64,000 nt of DNA from Phaeobacter porticola (GCF_001888185.1 NZ_CP016364.1:2232001-2296000); one strand, 5' to 3'; shown: positions 8,722 to 17,645, numbered from the stretch's first letter. Numbers and translations: made by a program. The notes: a model not told the origin generated them from the sequence alone.

Positions 8722-9558
8722 ATGGACAACAAACTTCTCCTCATCATCTTGGACGGCGTCCCCTGGCGCAATTTCCGTCGGCTGTTTGGCAATCTCGAAG
8801 GCTGGGTTGACAGCGGCGAGGCATGGGTCTGGAAACATCGGGCGGTGCTGCCGTCGATTTCCGCCAGCTGCTATGCCTCGATCCACACCGGCGTGGTCCC
8901 GGCCGAGCATGGCTGCACCGGCAATGGCAATGTCTTTCGTCTGGGGCACAAGGATGTATTCAGTCAGGTGCGCGACGGCGGCGGCGTGACCGGTGCGGTC
9001 GCGCATAGCTTCTGGTCCTCGTTCTTCAATCGCCATCCCTATGATCCGGTGCGCGATGTGGAATATGACGAACCCGAAAGCGCCACCATCAATCATGGGC
9101 GGTTTCATTCCATGACCGGCTACGGATTGGTGAACCAGATGACGCCGTCCGATGTGGATCTGTTTGGCACGCTGACCAATCTTTGCCTGCGCTTTGGCCT
9201 CAACTACGGCATGCTGCACACCTGCACGCTGGATTGCATGGGGCACCGGTTCTTTCACGACTGTCAGGAGATGGATCACGCCTGTTTCGTGATGGACGAG
9301 ATGCTGGCCCCGTTCATTATAAAATGGCGCGAAATGGGCTATGAGATCATCGTTACCGCAGATCATGGCCAGGATGAGCGCGGGCACCACGGCGGGCGCA
9401 GCCCCCTGCAACAGGAAACCGCGCTCTATTATTTTGGCGATGCGACAGGCCCCGCAGAGGATGTGGTAATTGATCAGCTGCAACTGGCCCCCACCATTCT
9501 CAGCCGTCTCGGTGCGCCAATTGCCGACACGATGAAGGCAAAATCTTTCCTCAGCTGA
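8722..9558 (+). CDS. Alkaline phosphatase superfamily protein (nucleotide pyrophosphatase/phosphodiesterase-like)
   Basis: This 278-residue protein opens with the metal-binding strand LLLIILDGVP. The nucleophile region is LPSISASCYASIHTGVVPAEHG, where the catalytic Thr/Ser is expected. Near the C-terminus TADHGQDERGHHGG provides the Asp-His-Gly and His-Gly ligands for the second zinc. These are the core elements of the alkaline phosphatase/type I phosphodiesterase fold. There is no signal peptide, so it is cytoplasmic. It follows the importer operon but is cut off from it by a terminator. The substrate is unknown. Confidence 0.8.
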   Translation: MDNKLLLIILDGVPWRNFRRLFGNLEGWVDSGEAWVWKHRAVLPSISASCYASIHTGVVPAEHGCTGNGNVFRLGHKDVFSQVRDGGGVTGAVAHSFWSSFFNRHPYDPVRDVEYDEPESATINHGRFHSMTGYGLVNQMTPSDVDLFGTLTNLCLRFGLNYGMLHTCTLDCMGHRFFHDCQEMDHACFVMDEMLAPFIIKWREMGYEIIVTADHGQDERGHHGGRSPLQQETALYYFGDATGPAEDVVIDQLQLAPTILSRLGAPIADTMKAKSFLS

Positions 9559-9614
9559 GGATCCGTGGCAGGCTTCTTTGGGTGATCAATATATCCGCCC
9601 GACAGGAGCCTGCC

Positions 9615-10178
9615 ATGACCCGACGTTGCCTTGCCCTGATACTGCTGCTTCTGCCACTGCCTGCATTGGCGCAGGACGGCTGCGACGATCTATGGTTTAC
9701 CCGAAACCTGATCATGGACCGGGCGGGCTATTGCTTTGGGTCGACACTGGGGCAAAGCGTCTTTGACAATAGCGACTGTCTGGGAAAATCGGTTGTGCTT
9801 GATCCACACAGCAATCGACAGGTGCAGGAAATCCGGGGGCTAGAGCAATTTCACGGCTGCAAGGTCAATACCAAGCGCCGTCAACTGACGCTTAATGACA
9901 CCCACCTGCGCCGCCTGCTTGTCGATCTGCCGATCCGGGATGAGTTTGAAAGCGCCTGCCTCGGCTGGCTGGGGACGCCGGTCCCGCTTTACTCGGGTCA
10001 CAGCGCGGGGACCGCCCGCATTGGACTGATCCAACCCGGCGATGTCATTGGTTATTCCCATCTTCCGGTGGGTAACTGGTCCTATGTGACCACCCACACG
10101 AGCAACTGGCGCGTCAAGAGCGGGGGATGGTATGATCGCAGTGCCGCACCCGAACAATGCCGTGACTTTGCAGGCTAG
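9615..10178 (+). CDS. Secreted YARHG-domain protein (DUF4453-like)
   Basis: The start at 9615 follows an AGGAG site and gives a clear signal peptide (TRRCLALILLLLPLPALA, then QDG). Right after it comes a YARHG-like domain (about residues 20-55): LWFTRNLIMDRAGYCFGS followed by VFDNSDC. The rest (about 60-187) resembles the C-terminal DUF4453 region found in Rhodobacteraceae. It has about seven cysteines and probably acts in the periplasm or outside. The role is not known. It converges on the esterase gene, with only 8 bases between the two stops. Confidence 0.7.
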   Translation: MTRRCLALILLLLPLPALAQDGCDDLWFTRNLIMDRAGYCFGSTLGQSVFDNSDCLGKSVVLDPHSNRQVQEIRGLEQFHGCKVNTKRRQLTLNDTHLRRLLVDLPIRDEFESACLGWLGTPVPLYSGHSAGTARIGLIQPGDVIGYSHLPVGNWSYVTTHTSNWRVKSGGWYDRSAAPEQCRDFAG

Positions 10179-10186
10179 GGCTGGCG

Positions 10187-11113
10187 TCACTCATAAGGCC
10201 AGAGCCCCTGCCCCAACGCTTCCACGGCCACGGAAATCCGCTCAAAACTGTCGCGGGCGCGGCCAACGCTGTGGCGGGCGCGTAGGTAGCCATGGACCAG
10301 CCCTGGCTCATTGATCCAATGCGCCTTGCCCCCTGCAGCCAAAATCTTGTCGCGGTAGTGGCGGGAGTCATCCCGCACCGGATCGCAATCAGCGGTGACC
10401 AGCACCGTGGCGGGCAGCCCGGCGAAATCACTGTCCGACAGCGGGGCCATGGTCGGGTCTGGTACATCGCCCGCGCCATCAGGACGGCGAATATCACCAT
10501 AGAACAGAAGATCATCCCGCGTCAGCATCGGGGCTTGGGCGTGCTCAAGATACGAGCCTTCGTCTATATCACCGCCAAAGGCCCCATAGATCAGCACCTG
10601 ACCGACCAGCCCCGTGAGCCGTCCACGGGCATGATGTGCCACCGCAGCGCAGAGATTAGCACCGGCGCTGTCCCCGGCCAGGACCAGATCGCCATCGAAG
10701 CTGGCAGAGATCCACTGACAGACTGCCCAGGCATCTTCAAAGGCCGCAGGATGCAGGTGTTCGGGAGACAGCCGGTAGTCCACAGCGACCACGCGATAAC
10801 CGGTTTGCGCGCAAAGCTCGGCACAGACATCATCATGGCTGTCCAGCCCGCCAACCACGAACCCGCCGCCATGACAGAACATTACCGTACAGCTGGGCTC
10901 TCCAGCGGTGTAAATGCGCACCGGGACGGCACCGACCAGACGATCCTCGCAGCTGACACTATCAGGACGCGCGGCGCGAAACTCAGCGGCCATGGCGTTG
11001 TAGACCTCTCGCTGCTGTTCGATAGTCAGATCAACGGCATCATCTGGATAACACTCACCTGTTTTTTTGATAAAGGCCCAGGTTTCTTCGTCGATCAGCC
11101 GTTCGTAATTCAT
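10187..11113 (-). CDS. Alpha/beta hydrolase, hormone-sensitive-lipase (HSL) type esterase
   Basis: This 308-residue protein is counted from the ATG at 11113 (MNYERLIDEE). It has the HSL oxyanion motif HGGGFVVGG, the nucleophile elbow GDSAGAN, the acidic residue in TADCDPVRDD and the catalytic His in LVHGYL near the end. Such enzymes hydrolyse short carboxyl esters; some relatives are arylformamidases of the kynurenine route. The gene stands alone on the minus strand, and the substrate cannot be assigned. Confidence 0.85.
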   Translation of the reverse strand: MNYERLIDEETWAFIKKTGECYPDDAVDLTIEQQREVYNAMAAEFRAARPDSVSCEDRLVGAVPVRIYTAGEPSCTVMFCHGGGFVVGGLDSHDDVCAELCAQTGYRVVAVDYRLSPEHLHPAAFEDAWAVCQWISASFDGDLVLAGDSAGANLCAAVAHHARGRLTGLVGQVLIYGAFGGDIDEGSYLEHAQAPMLTRDDLLFYGDIRRPDGAGDVPDPTMAPLSDSDFAGLPATVLVTADCDPVRDDSRHYRDKILAAGGKAHWINEPGLVHGYLRARHSVGRARDSFERISVAVEALGQGLWPYE

Positions 11114-11190
11114 CTTGCCCGTTCCCTGTGTCGTAGTGCGTCGGATGAGCCTAGCAGCGCGGCGGTCAAAAACCATGCCCCACAATTGAA

Positions 11191-11216
11191 AAAAGCGCCC
11201 CAGTAGGGCGCTTTCC
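11191..11216 (-). terminator. Intrinsic terminator of the acyl-CoA synthetase gene
   Basis: On the minus strand AAAGCGCCC pairs with GGGCGCTTT around a five-base loop and is followed by a T-rich run (TTTTTTCAATT). It lies 37 bases after the stop of the gene at 11253-13148. Confidence 0.8.
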
Positions 11217-11252
11217 TAGTCTCGCTGAACAGCCAAGGCCGAGGGCATGTGA

Positions 11253-13148
11253 TCATGCCTTGGGCATAGGTTCCCATGGACGGGTAAAGACGCCCAGTAC
11301 ATCGGAAATGTCCGAGGCCTTGGCGCCGTTTTCTTCAACCTGCGCGACCAGTCCACGGCCCTTGTCATCGACCACATGTTCGACACGGGCGGGCAAACCA
11401 GCCTTCAGCAGTGCGTCGTTATAGATCCGGGTAATCGCATTCTTGCGCAGATCCGGTTTGAAGACCTTGCCCACAGCCGTTTTCGGGAGCTCGTCCATCA
11501 CAGTTACATGTTTGGGGATCGCAGCCCGCTCATGTACGTGAATTTGGCAATAAGCCAGAAGCTCGTCAGGCGTCACAGTTGCGCCGTCCACCAGTTCGAC
11601 AAAGGCGCAGGGCACCTCGCCTGCATGGGCATCCGGCTGGCCGATAGCGCCGGCAAAGGCCACGGCCTCATGCCCCAATAGCGCCTCTTCGATCTCGGCC
11701 GGGTCGATATTGTGACCACCGCGAATGATCAGATCCTTGGCACGACCGGTGATCCAGAGATACCCGTCGCTGTCCAGCTTCCCAAGGTCGCCGGTGCGCA
11801 GATGCGTGCCTTGATAGAACAACCCTTCGTTCTTCTCGACCTCTGTATAGGTATGACCGGCATAGACACCGGGGCTGGAGATGCAGATCTCGCCGATCTC
11901 ATCCACGCCCAGTTCTACGGTTCCCTCGTCGGTGCCCTTGACGATTTTCACATCGGTATAGGGCAGTGGAATGCCGATGGATCCAATTTTCTTTTCACCC
12001 AACACCGGGTTGCAGGACACCAGACATGTGGCCTCGGTCAGGCCATAGCCCTCAACGATTTTCACACCCGTTGCTTCTTCGAACCGCCTGAACAGTTCCA
12101 CCGGCAGCGGCGCGGACCCGGAAAAGGCGGTTTTCACGGTTGAGACATCCGCATCAACGGGCCGCTGCATCTTGGCAGAGATCGCCGTGGGCACTGTAAT
12201 GATAAAGGAAATCTTCCACCGTTCGACCAGCTTCCAGAAATTGTCGAACACCCCCTCGCCGCGATATCCCTGTGGGGTCGGGAACACCACATGCGCGCCA
12301 GACGCAACAGCCGCCATCAGGATCACATGGCAGGCAAAGACATGGAACAGCGGCAACGGACACATGATGTTGTCTTCGGCAGTGAACAGCAGTTTGCTGC
12401 CCAACCAGCCGTTGTAGTTCATGCCAGAATAGGTGTGCTGCGCCACCTTGGGCATGCCGGTGGTGCCGCCGGTGTGGAAATAGCAGGCCACCCGGTCGCT
12501 GTCGGAATCCGCAAAGGTCAGCTCGGTGGGATGTTTGCGCAGCTCGCGGTTGAAGTTTTTGTAATTCGCATGTGCCAGTTTGTCCTTGCCCTCAAGCTTG
12601 GGGCGGATCAGGGGCACAATCCAGGATTTTGGCGGTGTCAGATAACGGTTGAGGTCGATTTCCAGAACCGTATGCACCTTGGGCGCATGGCGCACGGCTT
12701 CAGCGACCTTTTGTGCCACATCGGTCTTGGGAAAGGGTTTCAGCGTCACCACGACCTTCGCCCCGGTTTCGCGCAGGATCGAGGCGATCTGTTCTGGCTC
12801 AAGCAATGGGTTAATAGGATTGGCAATACCCGCAACGGCGCCGCCCAGAAGGGTCACAACCGTTTCGTTGCAGTTGGGCAGAATATAGGCCACCACATCC
12901 TTTTCGCCGATGCCCATTGAACGGAACATATTCGCCGCTTGGGTCACCTTGTCTTTCAACTGGCGCCAGGTCAGGGTCTCAGCCTTATCGGTCGGACCGG
13001 AAAAGATCTGATAACTTATTGCCTTGTTGTCGGGAAACTTCCCGGCCGTACGGGACAACAGCCCGTATAGCGTTGTCGGCATATTCCGTTGCCCGAAAGG
13101 CATCTCATTCACTAGTGCCAAGCAGTCCGCGGCCGTGGCAAATCCCAT
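11253..13148 (-). CDS. Acyl-CoA synthetase (AMP-forming, long 630-residue type)
   Basis: The protein activates a carboxylic acid to its CoA thioester through an acyl-AMP. Key motifs are the P-loop YFHTGGTTGMPKVAQH (about residue 218), the A5 motif EGYGLTEAT, and the hinge and A8 region TGDLGKLDSDGYLWITGRAK followed by RGGHNIDPAEIEE. At 631 residues it is longer than the FadD and benzoate ligases and fits the group annotated as AMP-binding domain protein or fatty-acid-type synthetase. It starts at the ATG at 13148 behind GGGGAGGAAA. It is monocistronic. Confidence 0.88.
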   Translation of the reverse strand: MGFATAADCLALVNEMPFGQRNMPTTLYGLLSRTAGKFPDNKAISYQIFSGPTDKAETLTWRQLKDKVTQAANMFRSMGIGEKDVVAYILPNCNETVVTLLGGAVAGIANPINPLLEPEQIASILRETGAKVVVTLKPFPKTDVAQKVAEAVRHAPKVHTVLEIDLNRYLTPPKSWIVPLIRPKLEGKDKLAHANYKNFNRELRKHPTELTFADSDSDRVACYFHTGGTTGMPKVAQHTYSGMNYNGWLGSKLLFTAEDNIMCPLPLFHVFACHVILMAAVASGAHVVFPTPQGYRGEGVFDNFWKLVERWKISFIITVPTAISAKMQRPVDADVSTVKTAFSGSAPLPVELFRRFEEATGVKIVEGYGLTEATCLVSCNPVLGEKKIGSIGIPLPYTDVKIVKGTDEGTVELGVDEIGEICISSPGVYAGHTYTEVEKNEGLFYQGTHLRTGDLGKLDSDGYLWITGRAKDLIIRGGHNIDPAEIEEALLGHEAVAFAGAIGQPDAHAGEVPCAFVELVDGATVTPDELLAYCQIHVHERAAIPKHVTVMDELPKTAVGKVFKPDLRKNAITRIYNDALLKAGLPARVEHVVDDKGRGLVAQVEENGAKASDISDVLGVFTRPWEPMPKA

Positions 13149-13329
13149 TGGTTTCCTCCCCTAGTCCCCTTGTGCCGGGGAATTTCAGTTAACACAAAAT
13201 GATTTGAAACGGCCCGTCGTGCAAGCGCGCCGACAGGGTCACGTCAAGGAAGCCTGCGCTTTGACGCAGCGACATTTGACAGTTTTCAACCTTGAAGCCG
13301 AATTTCTGAGCGTTTGAGGCCGGTATTGC

Positions 13330-15129
13330 CTATTCTGCCGCCATTCCGTCGGTGAACTGCAAACGCGCCAAGCGGGCGTAAAGACCGTCCTCGGCAACCA
13401 GCTGATCATGGGTGCCGGTGGCGATGATGCGCCCCTCTTCCATGACCACGATGCGGTCAGCCTTTTTCACGGTCGCCAGACGATGCGCCACGATGAGTGT
13501 GGTCCGGCCTTGGCTCAGCTCGTCCACGGCGGCCTGCACCAGACGTTCGCTTTCGGCGTCAAGCGCAGAGGTCGCCTCGTCCAGCAGCAGCACCGGCGCG
13601 TCACGCAGGATGGCACGCGCGATGGCGATCCGCTGTTTCTGGCCACCCGACAGCATCACACCGCGCTCGCCAACCTGGCTGTCATAGCCTTCGGGTAGCG
13701 CAGAAATGAAGTCATGGGCGGCAGCGGCCCTGGCAGCGGCCTCAACCTCGGCATCACTGGCACCGGGACGGCCAAAGCGAATGTTGTCACGCGCGGACAG
13801 CGCAAAGATCACCGGATCCTGCGGCACCAGCGCGATATGCTGGCGGAAGTCATCCCGTTGCAGATCCCGCAGCGGCCTACCATCCAGGCAAACAGCACCA
13901 GACGTCGGATCGTAAAACCGCTGGATCATCTGAATTATTGTTGTCTTGCCTGCACCAGACGGCCCGACAAAGGCAACTGTTTCACCTGGCTGCACGGTAA
14001 GCGAAACATCCACCAACGCCGGGATCTGTGGGCGTGCGGGATAGCGGAACGACACATCGTCAAAGCGGATTTCGCCGCGCACCGGGGCTGCCAATGCGCG
14101 TGGGGCATAAGGGTCCTGAACCTGATCCACCGCTGTCAGCAACTCAACCAAACGCTCAGTCGCGCCTGCGGCCCGTTGCAATTCACTCCAGATCTCAGAC
14201 AGCGCGGCCACGGATCCTGCCACCAGCACCGCATAGATCACGAATTGCACCAATGTGCCTTCGCTCATGATACCGGCACGCACGTCATTGGCGCCCATCC
14301 ACAACACACCAACCACCCCGGAGAACACTAGGAAGATCACGATGACGGTCAGAAAGGCGCGCGTCTGGATACGTCGCATCGACACGTCAAAGGCGGTTTC
14401 GGTCATACGCGCAAACTCACCCCGGCTTGCGGTCTCATGGGTGTAGGCTTGTACGGTCTGCACCGCGCCCAGCGCCTCGCCCGCCTTGCCGGACGAGGCG
14501 GCGATCCAGTCCTGGTTTTCCTTGCTGATGACACGAAGGCGTCGGCCGAGAAGCAAGATCGGCACAATCACCGCAGGTACGATCAACAGCACAAGGCTGG
14601 TCAATTTGGCCGAGGTCAGAAGCATCAGCACCAAACCACCACTGAAGATCAGCATATTGCGTAGCGCGATTGACACCGATGAGCCAAGCACCGACTGTAT
14701 CAAGGTGGTGTCAGTGGTGATCCGGCTCAGCACTTCGCCGGTCATAACCTGTTCAAAAAAGGCAGGGCTCATGCCGATGACACGGTCAAACACCGCCTTG
14801 CGGATATCCGCAACCACCCGTTCACCCAACCGGGTCACCAGCGCATATCGCAGACCAGTGCCCAGGGCGAGCAGCGCCGCAATCACAAGAGCCGCCCCAA
14901 AATACTGGTTAAGCAAAGCGGTTTCGGAGATGCGGAAATTATCAACCACCCGGCGCACAGCGAGCGGCAATGTCAGCGACAGCGCAGCAGTCAGCACCAG
15001 CGCCAGCGTGGCCGAAGCCATCAGCAGGCGATAGGGGCGCATGAATGGCCAAAGGGCGGAGAGAACACTTATCTTACGTGATGTCTTACGCTCTTCATCC
15101 GCAGTCGGGACCGCTTGATTGCCCGCCAT
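13330..15129 (-). CDS. ABC exporter half-transporter (MsbA/multidrug type)
   Basis: This 599-residue protein combines six transmembrane helices (about residues 35-320) with one ATPase domain. The ATPase has Walker A GPSGAGKTT, signature LSGGQKQR, Walker B LLLDEATSALD and the H-loop IVAHRLATV. Homodimers of this type export lipids, drugs or peptides. The start is the ATG at 15129 behind a strong AAGGAG; further ATGs up to 15183 in frame are less likely. The closest named relatives are the Rhodobacteraceae MsbA/LmrA-like exporters. The substrate is unknown. Confidence 0.88.
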   Translation of the reverse strand: MAGNQAVPTADEERKTSRKISVLSALWPFMRPYRLLMASATLALVLTAALSLTLPLAVRRVVDNFRISETALLNQYFGAALVIAALLALGTGLRYALVTRLGERVVADIRKAVFDRVIGMSPAFFEQVMTGEVLSRITTDTTLIQSVLGSSVSIALRNMLIFSGGLVLMLLTSAKLTSLVLLIVPAVIVPILLLGRRLRVISKENQDWIAASSGKAGEALGAVQTVQAYTHETASRGEFARMTETAFDVSMRRIQTRAFLTVIVIFLVFSGVVGVLWMGANDVRAGIMSEGTLVQFVIYAVLVAGSVAALSEIWSELQRAAGATERLVELLTAVDQVQDPYAPRALAAPVRGEIRFDDVSFRYPARPQIPALVDVSLTVQPGETVAFVGPSGAGKTTIIQMIQRFYDPTSGAVCLDGRPLRDLQRDDFRQHIALVPQDPVIFALSARDNIRFGRPGASDAEVEAAARAAAAHDFISALPEGYDSQVGERGVMLSGGQKQRIAIARAILRDAPVLLLDEATSALDAESERLVQAAVDELSQGRTTLIVAHRLATVKKADRIVVMEEGRIIATGTHDQLVAEDGLYARLARLQFTDGMAAE

Positions 15130-15140
15130 ATCAGCTCCTT

Positions 15141-15163
15141 CGATCTTGCTATTCCGCAAGATC
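15141..15163 (-). repeat. Hairpin in the leader of the ABC exporter gene
   Basis: GATCTTGC pairs perfectly with GCAAGATC around a six-base loop, just upstream of the AAGGAG ribosome site of the exporter gene. It could influence translation or be a binding site. Confidence 0.4.
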
Positions 15164-15595
15164 ATCGCCCTGCGCATCGCCAAGGTTCATGACTGGGCAA
15201 ACCTTTGGCGTCAAGCGCACAGGCACCACAGCGCCCCAGTCAAACCGCCGCATTGCATGCGCTTTGTACTGGCTCGCAACCCAGGACCTGGGCAACAGAG
15301 CGTTAAACTGGAGATATCCCTGAGCGGGCAGCAGGGGTCCGGCCCAACACTTAAGTAACTGATATTTAATATAATTAAATCGTGTGGCGTTTTGTGTGGC
15401 GACGTATTTTCTGAGCTTTGCTATATTCCGTAGCACTGATCTCTGGACGAAACTTGAGAACAGCTCGCGACATGCGCGAGACGAACTCGGCTTCCGCTCG
15501 AAATCCGGGTAATCCTAAGATAGCAGTTCCTGCTCGTCACGCCACTCAACCAATTGTTTTTGTATCGTTTTTCCACCCCAAGACGCGTCATCAGT
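15164..15595. other. Intergenic, no recognised gene
   Basis: This stretch of about 430 bases between the exporter leader and the small zinc-ribbon frame holds only short frames without family resemblance. The part around 15355-15395 is markedly AT-rich (TTTAATATAATTAAAT) and may contain the exporter promoter. No CRISPR repeats or tracrRNA-like sequence are visible. Confidence 0.5.
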
Positions 15596-15745
15596 TCAGC
15601 CAAAGCGTATGTCTTCAATCTGACCCAGACGCCCGCAAACTGTGCATCGCGCGCGGGCACAAAGAGGGGCAGGATCAGCTGTGTAAGACACCTCTATCGT
15701 CCCAACATGACCGCAGACACACCACATATGCATAACCTCTGGCAT
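15596..15745 (-). CDS. Possible small zinc-ribbon protein (49 aa)
   Basis: A 49-codon frame starts at the ATG at 15745, behind GGAGG on the minus strand. It contains MWCVCGHVGTIEV and, later, CTVCGRLGQIE. C9/C11 and C34/C37 could bind one zinc, as in the many small Rhodobacteraceae proteins with CRCGH...CxxCG patterns. No neighbour supports a role, and the region around it is decayed, so it may be a remnant. Confidence 0.4.
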   Translation of the reverse strand: MPEVMHMWCVCGHVGTIEVSYTADPAPLCARARCTVCGRLGQIEDIRFG

Positions 15746-15853
15746 CCCATCACCTCCATTGGAGGTTAGGAACATAGCGCGAACATGTTGTAAAATTCAA
15801 GCTTTGGCCTATCGTGTTGCACTGACCCCATTTTGGTAAGAGGTACATGCTTC

Positions 15854-16233
15854 ATGTGCGGAAGATTTGGCAGACCAGATCTGGCGTGGCGACAGTTGTA
15901 CTAGATGGAGCGCCGTTTTTCTCGGCCCGCCTATACCGGTGCGCGATCCAAATGCGATTGAGCTATCAGCGAGCTGGAATGTAAAGCCCACCCAAGTGGT
16001 GGACATCGCCTATCTGAACGGCGACCAGCTGTTCAGTACAACAGCCCGCTGGTGGTTCGTGCCAAGCTGGCACCGCGGCGGTGTAAAGGGTTGGAAACGC
16101 ACCGCCCTTAACGCCAAGATTGAGACAGCGGCCAGCCTGCCGAATTTTCGCAATGCATGGAAGTCACAGCAAAGAATCATCCCGGCTGCAGGTTACTATG
16201 AATGGACTGGACCCAAAGGGTCCAAAAAACTGG
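15854..16233 (+). pseudogene. Broken SRAP (SOS response-associated peptidase, YedK/HMCES-like) gene
   Basis: The frame opens with ATG TGC, giving MCGRFGRPDLAWRQLY, which has the catalytic Cys2 of the SRAP family, but hits TAG at 15902. The rest lies in another frame: ASWNVKPTQ, WWFVPSWHRGG, ALNAKIETAASLPNFRNAWK, then IIPAAGYYEWTGPKG. These match the SRAP core, including the conserved Asn-Ala-(K/R)-x-E and YEW segments. Intact SRAP proteins form a thiazolidine crosslink with abasic sites in single-stranded DNA. The gene is frameshifted near 15900 and lost beyond about 16233, where the IS begins. It is certainly non-functional. Confidence 0.85.
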
Positions 16234-16258
16234 ACCTGTCGCGGTTTGATGGCGGCCC
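16234..16258 (+). repeat. IS3 left terminal inverted repeat
   Basis: This 25-base end matches the complement of 17681-17705 at 24 of 25 positions. It starts ACCTGTCGCGG; the IS proper may begin at the TG at 16237, as IS3-family ends usually start with TG. Confidence 0.8.
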
Positions 16259-16444
16259 GGGTGCTCGTTTAAGCCACCTTTTGTTCGAATGCGACCGGGC
16301 TTTTCCGGCCCAGTGCTGAGTATCGGCGTCGCGGATTGTAGAAGCCGTTGATGTATTCAAAGATCGCCATCTCGGCTTGCCTGCGGGTGTCCCATGATCT
16401 TCGCCAGATCAATTCTGCCTTGATGGTTTTGAAGAACGTCTCGA

Positions 16445-16489
16445 CCACTGCTCGGCAGGCGATTTGCAGTGCAAATCTGCCGAGAGGGG
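16445..16489 (+). repeat. Palindromic insert A, copy 1 (in orfB)
   Basis: A palindromic segment of about 42-45 bases. Outer stem CTCGGCAG/CTGCCGAG, inner stem GATTTGC/GCAAATC. It sits in frame between the DNAA and VETFF codons of orfB and adds 14 residues next to the catalytic Glu. Confidence 0.8.
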
Positions 16490-16640
16490 CCGCATTATCG
16501 TAGCAGTTTCCTGTCCCGCTCATCGATACCTTGAACCCGTTTTGGCGCAGGATCTTCTGATCGTCGTGAGAACAGTATTGCGATCCACGATCCGTGTGGT
16601 GAATGCAGCCTTTTGGCGGTGACCGGAATGCGATGGCCAT

Positions 16641-16680
16641 CCACCGCCCGGCAGTGGTTTGCCTGCAAACCATGAGAGGG
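16641..16680 (+). repeat. Palindromic insert A, copy 2 (in orfB)
   Basis: Starts CCACCGCCCGGCAG and ends GAGAGGG like the other copies. Inner stem GGTTTGC/GCAAACC. It adds 14 codons in frame between RAL and MAIAFR. Confidence 0.75.
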
Positions 16681-16894
16681 ATCAGCGCCCGGATCGCCAG
16701 ATCCCGTTTCATTCGATTACTCACCGCCCAGCCGATGACTTGCCTGGAATGCAGGTCCAGAATCACTGCGAGATACAGCCAGCCTTCACGGGGCCAGATA
16801 TAGCTGATGTCACCGGCCCATTTCTGGTTCGGCTGATCAGCCGTGACGTCCCGATCCAGCAGGTTGGGCGCGATATTGAATTTATGATCACTAT

Positions 16895-16937
16895 CCCCTC
16901 TCGGCAGATTGCTTTGCAATCGCCTTCTGGGCAATGG
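16895..16937 (-). repeat. Palindromic insert A, copy 3 (in orfB)
   Basis: Opposite orientation to copies 1, 2 and 4 (reads CCCCTCTCGGCAG on the plus strand). Inner stem GATTGC/GCAATC. About 40 bases are inserted between KVTT and DSDHKFN, shifting the frame. Confidence 0.78.
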
Positions 16938-17000
16938 TCGTCACCTTGTGTTTGCGCGTTCTGACAACAGATATGCCGTTCTGGCGCATTAGGCGGCCCA

Positions 17001-17043
17001 CCACTGCCCGGCAGGCGATTGCAAAGCATTCTGCCGAGAGGGG
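17001..17043 (+). repeat. Palindromic insert A, copy 4 (in orfB)
   Basis: CCACTGCCCGGCAGG at one end and CTGCCGAGAGGGG at the other. Inner stem GATTGC/GCATTC with one mismatch. About 41 bases are inserted after GHRR, shifting the frame. Confidence 0.78.
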
Positions 17044-17269
17044 CGACGGTGCCCGATATCCAGACCTATCTCTTTCAGCTCCTCCGTCATCCGTGGCCTG
17101 CCACAGCTGCCCAAGCTGAGGCGCAACTGTTCCTTGATATGCGCCAGTGCCACCAAAGCACTGCGCTGTCTGCAGCTGGTCGGACGGCTGCGGAAGGCCC
17201 GCAAACCGCGCGGACCAACATCCATGACATCACACAGCCGGTGGGCGGGAAAGCTGTCGCGGTGTTCCT

Positions 17270-17312
17270 CCCCTTCCGGGACATTGCTACGCAATGCCCT
17301 GCCGGGCAGTGG
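17270..17312 (-). repeat. Palindromic insert A, copy 5 (in orfB)
   Basis: Opposite orientation. Ends CCCCTTCCGGG and CTGCCGGGCAGTGG; inner stem CATTGC/GCAATG around TAC. About 41 bases are inserted between RFI and EEHRDSF, shifting the frame. Confidence 0.78.
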
Positions 17313-17361
17313 ATGAACCTGAACCTCATGGCCTTTGGCCCGCGAAGAACTGCGTTGCCTT

Positions 17362-17406
17362 CATCGGGAAAACAGTCCCCCGGACTGTTTTCTGGTCCTC
17401 TTCAGT
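17362..17406 (+). repeat. Palindromic insert B (in orfA)
   Basis: GAAAACAGTCC (17368-17378) pairs perfectly with GGACTGTTTTC (17382-17392) around CCC. It is unrelated in sequence to insert A. It interrupts orfA between the EREIL codons and the AACGCAGTTCTTCGCG that should continue them. Confidence 0.75.
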
Positions 17407-17645
17407 TTAAGATCTCCCTCTCCTCCTTGAGAATGCGGTTCTCACGTCGAAGCCGGTCATTCTCTTGGACCAGGCTCAAATCCTCGTGCGACACTACATC
17501 CGTGTCCCGGTGTGCCGTGATCCATTTGTTAAGCGTTGACAGGCCAACACCAGGATCATCAGCAACCTGCTTGCGGTTAAGCCCGCTGGTCAGCGCTCTT
17601 CGCAACCGCATCAGCTCGGAATTCGTCCGTCCGGTTCGTGCCCAT
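17362..17645 (-). pseudogene. IS3-family OrfA (helix-turn-helix), frameshifted
   Basis: The original start is probably the ATG at 17645 behind AGGAGACGAGGT (MGTNRTDEFRADAV). A single-base shift near 17605 moves it to the frame reading ALTSGLNRKQVADDPGVGLS (HTH) and HRDTDVVSHEDL, then the leucine-zipper part ENDRLRRENRILKEEREI. The frame stops at 17402 because a second kind of palindromic insert (17362-17406) follows. Confidence 0.8.

Larger units (their letters stand above)
16269..17329 (-). pseudogene. IS3-family transposase OrfB (DDE integrase), broken by palindromic inserts
   Basis: The frame begins MRFRFI at 17329 and ends SPVAFEQKVA at 16269. The rve-type DDE core is visible: D in WAGDISYIW, D in IHHTDRGSQY, E in VETFFKTIKAEL. 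Against the usual sequence of this subgroup, extra segments occur at five points: after RFI, after GHRR, after KVTT, after RAL and after DNAA. Two inserts keep frame, 42 bases each (adding PLGRFALQIACRAV and IPLMVCRQTTAGRW). Three (about 40-41 bases) shift it. The gene cannot make a full transposase. Confidence 0.88.

Noticed and set aside
13149-13329. Possible terminator or RNA between the acyl-CoA synthetase and ABC exporter
   Set aside because: No stem with T tract or conserved RNA motif could be seen.
16445-17312. The five palindromes as a CRISPR array
   Set aside because: Distances between copies vary (about 100 to 270 bases), copies are in both orientations, and they interrupt transposase codons, so they are insertions and not spacer-separated repeats.
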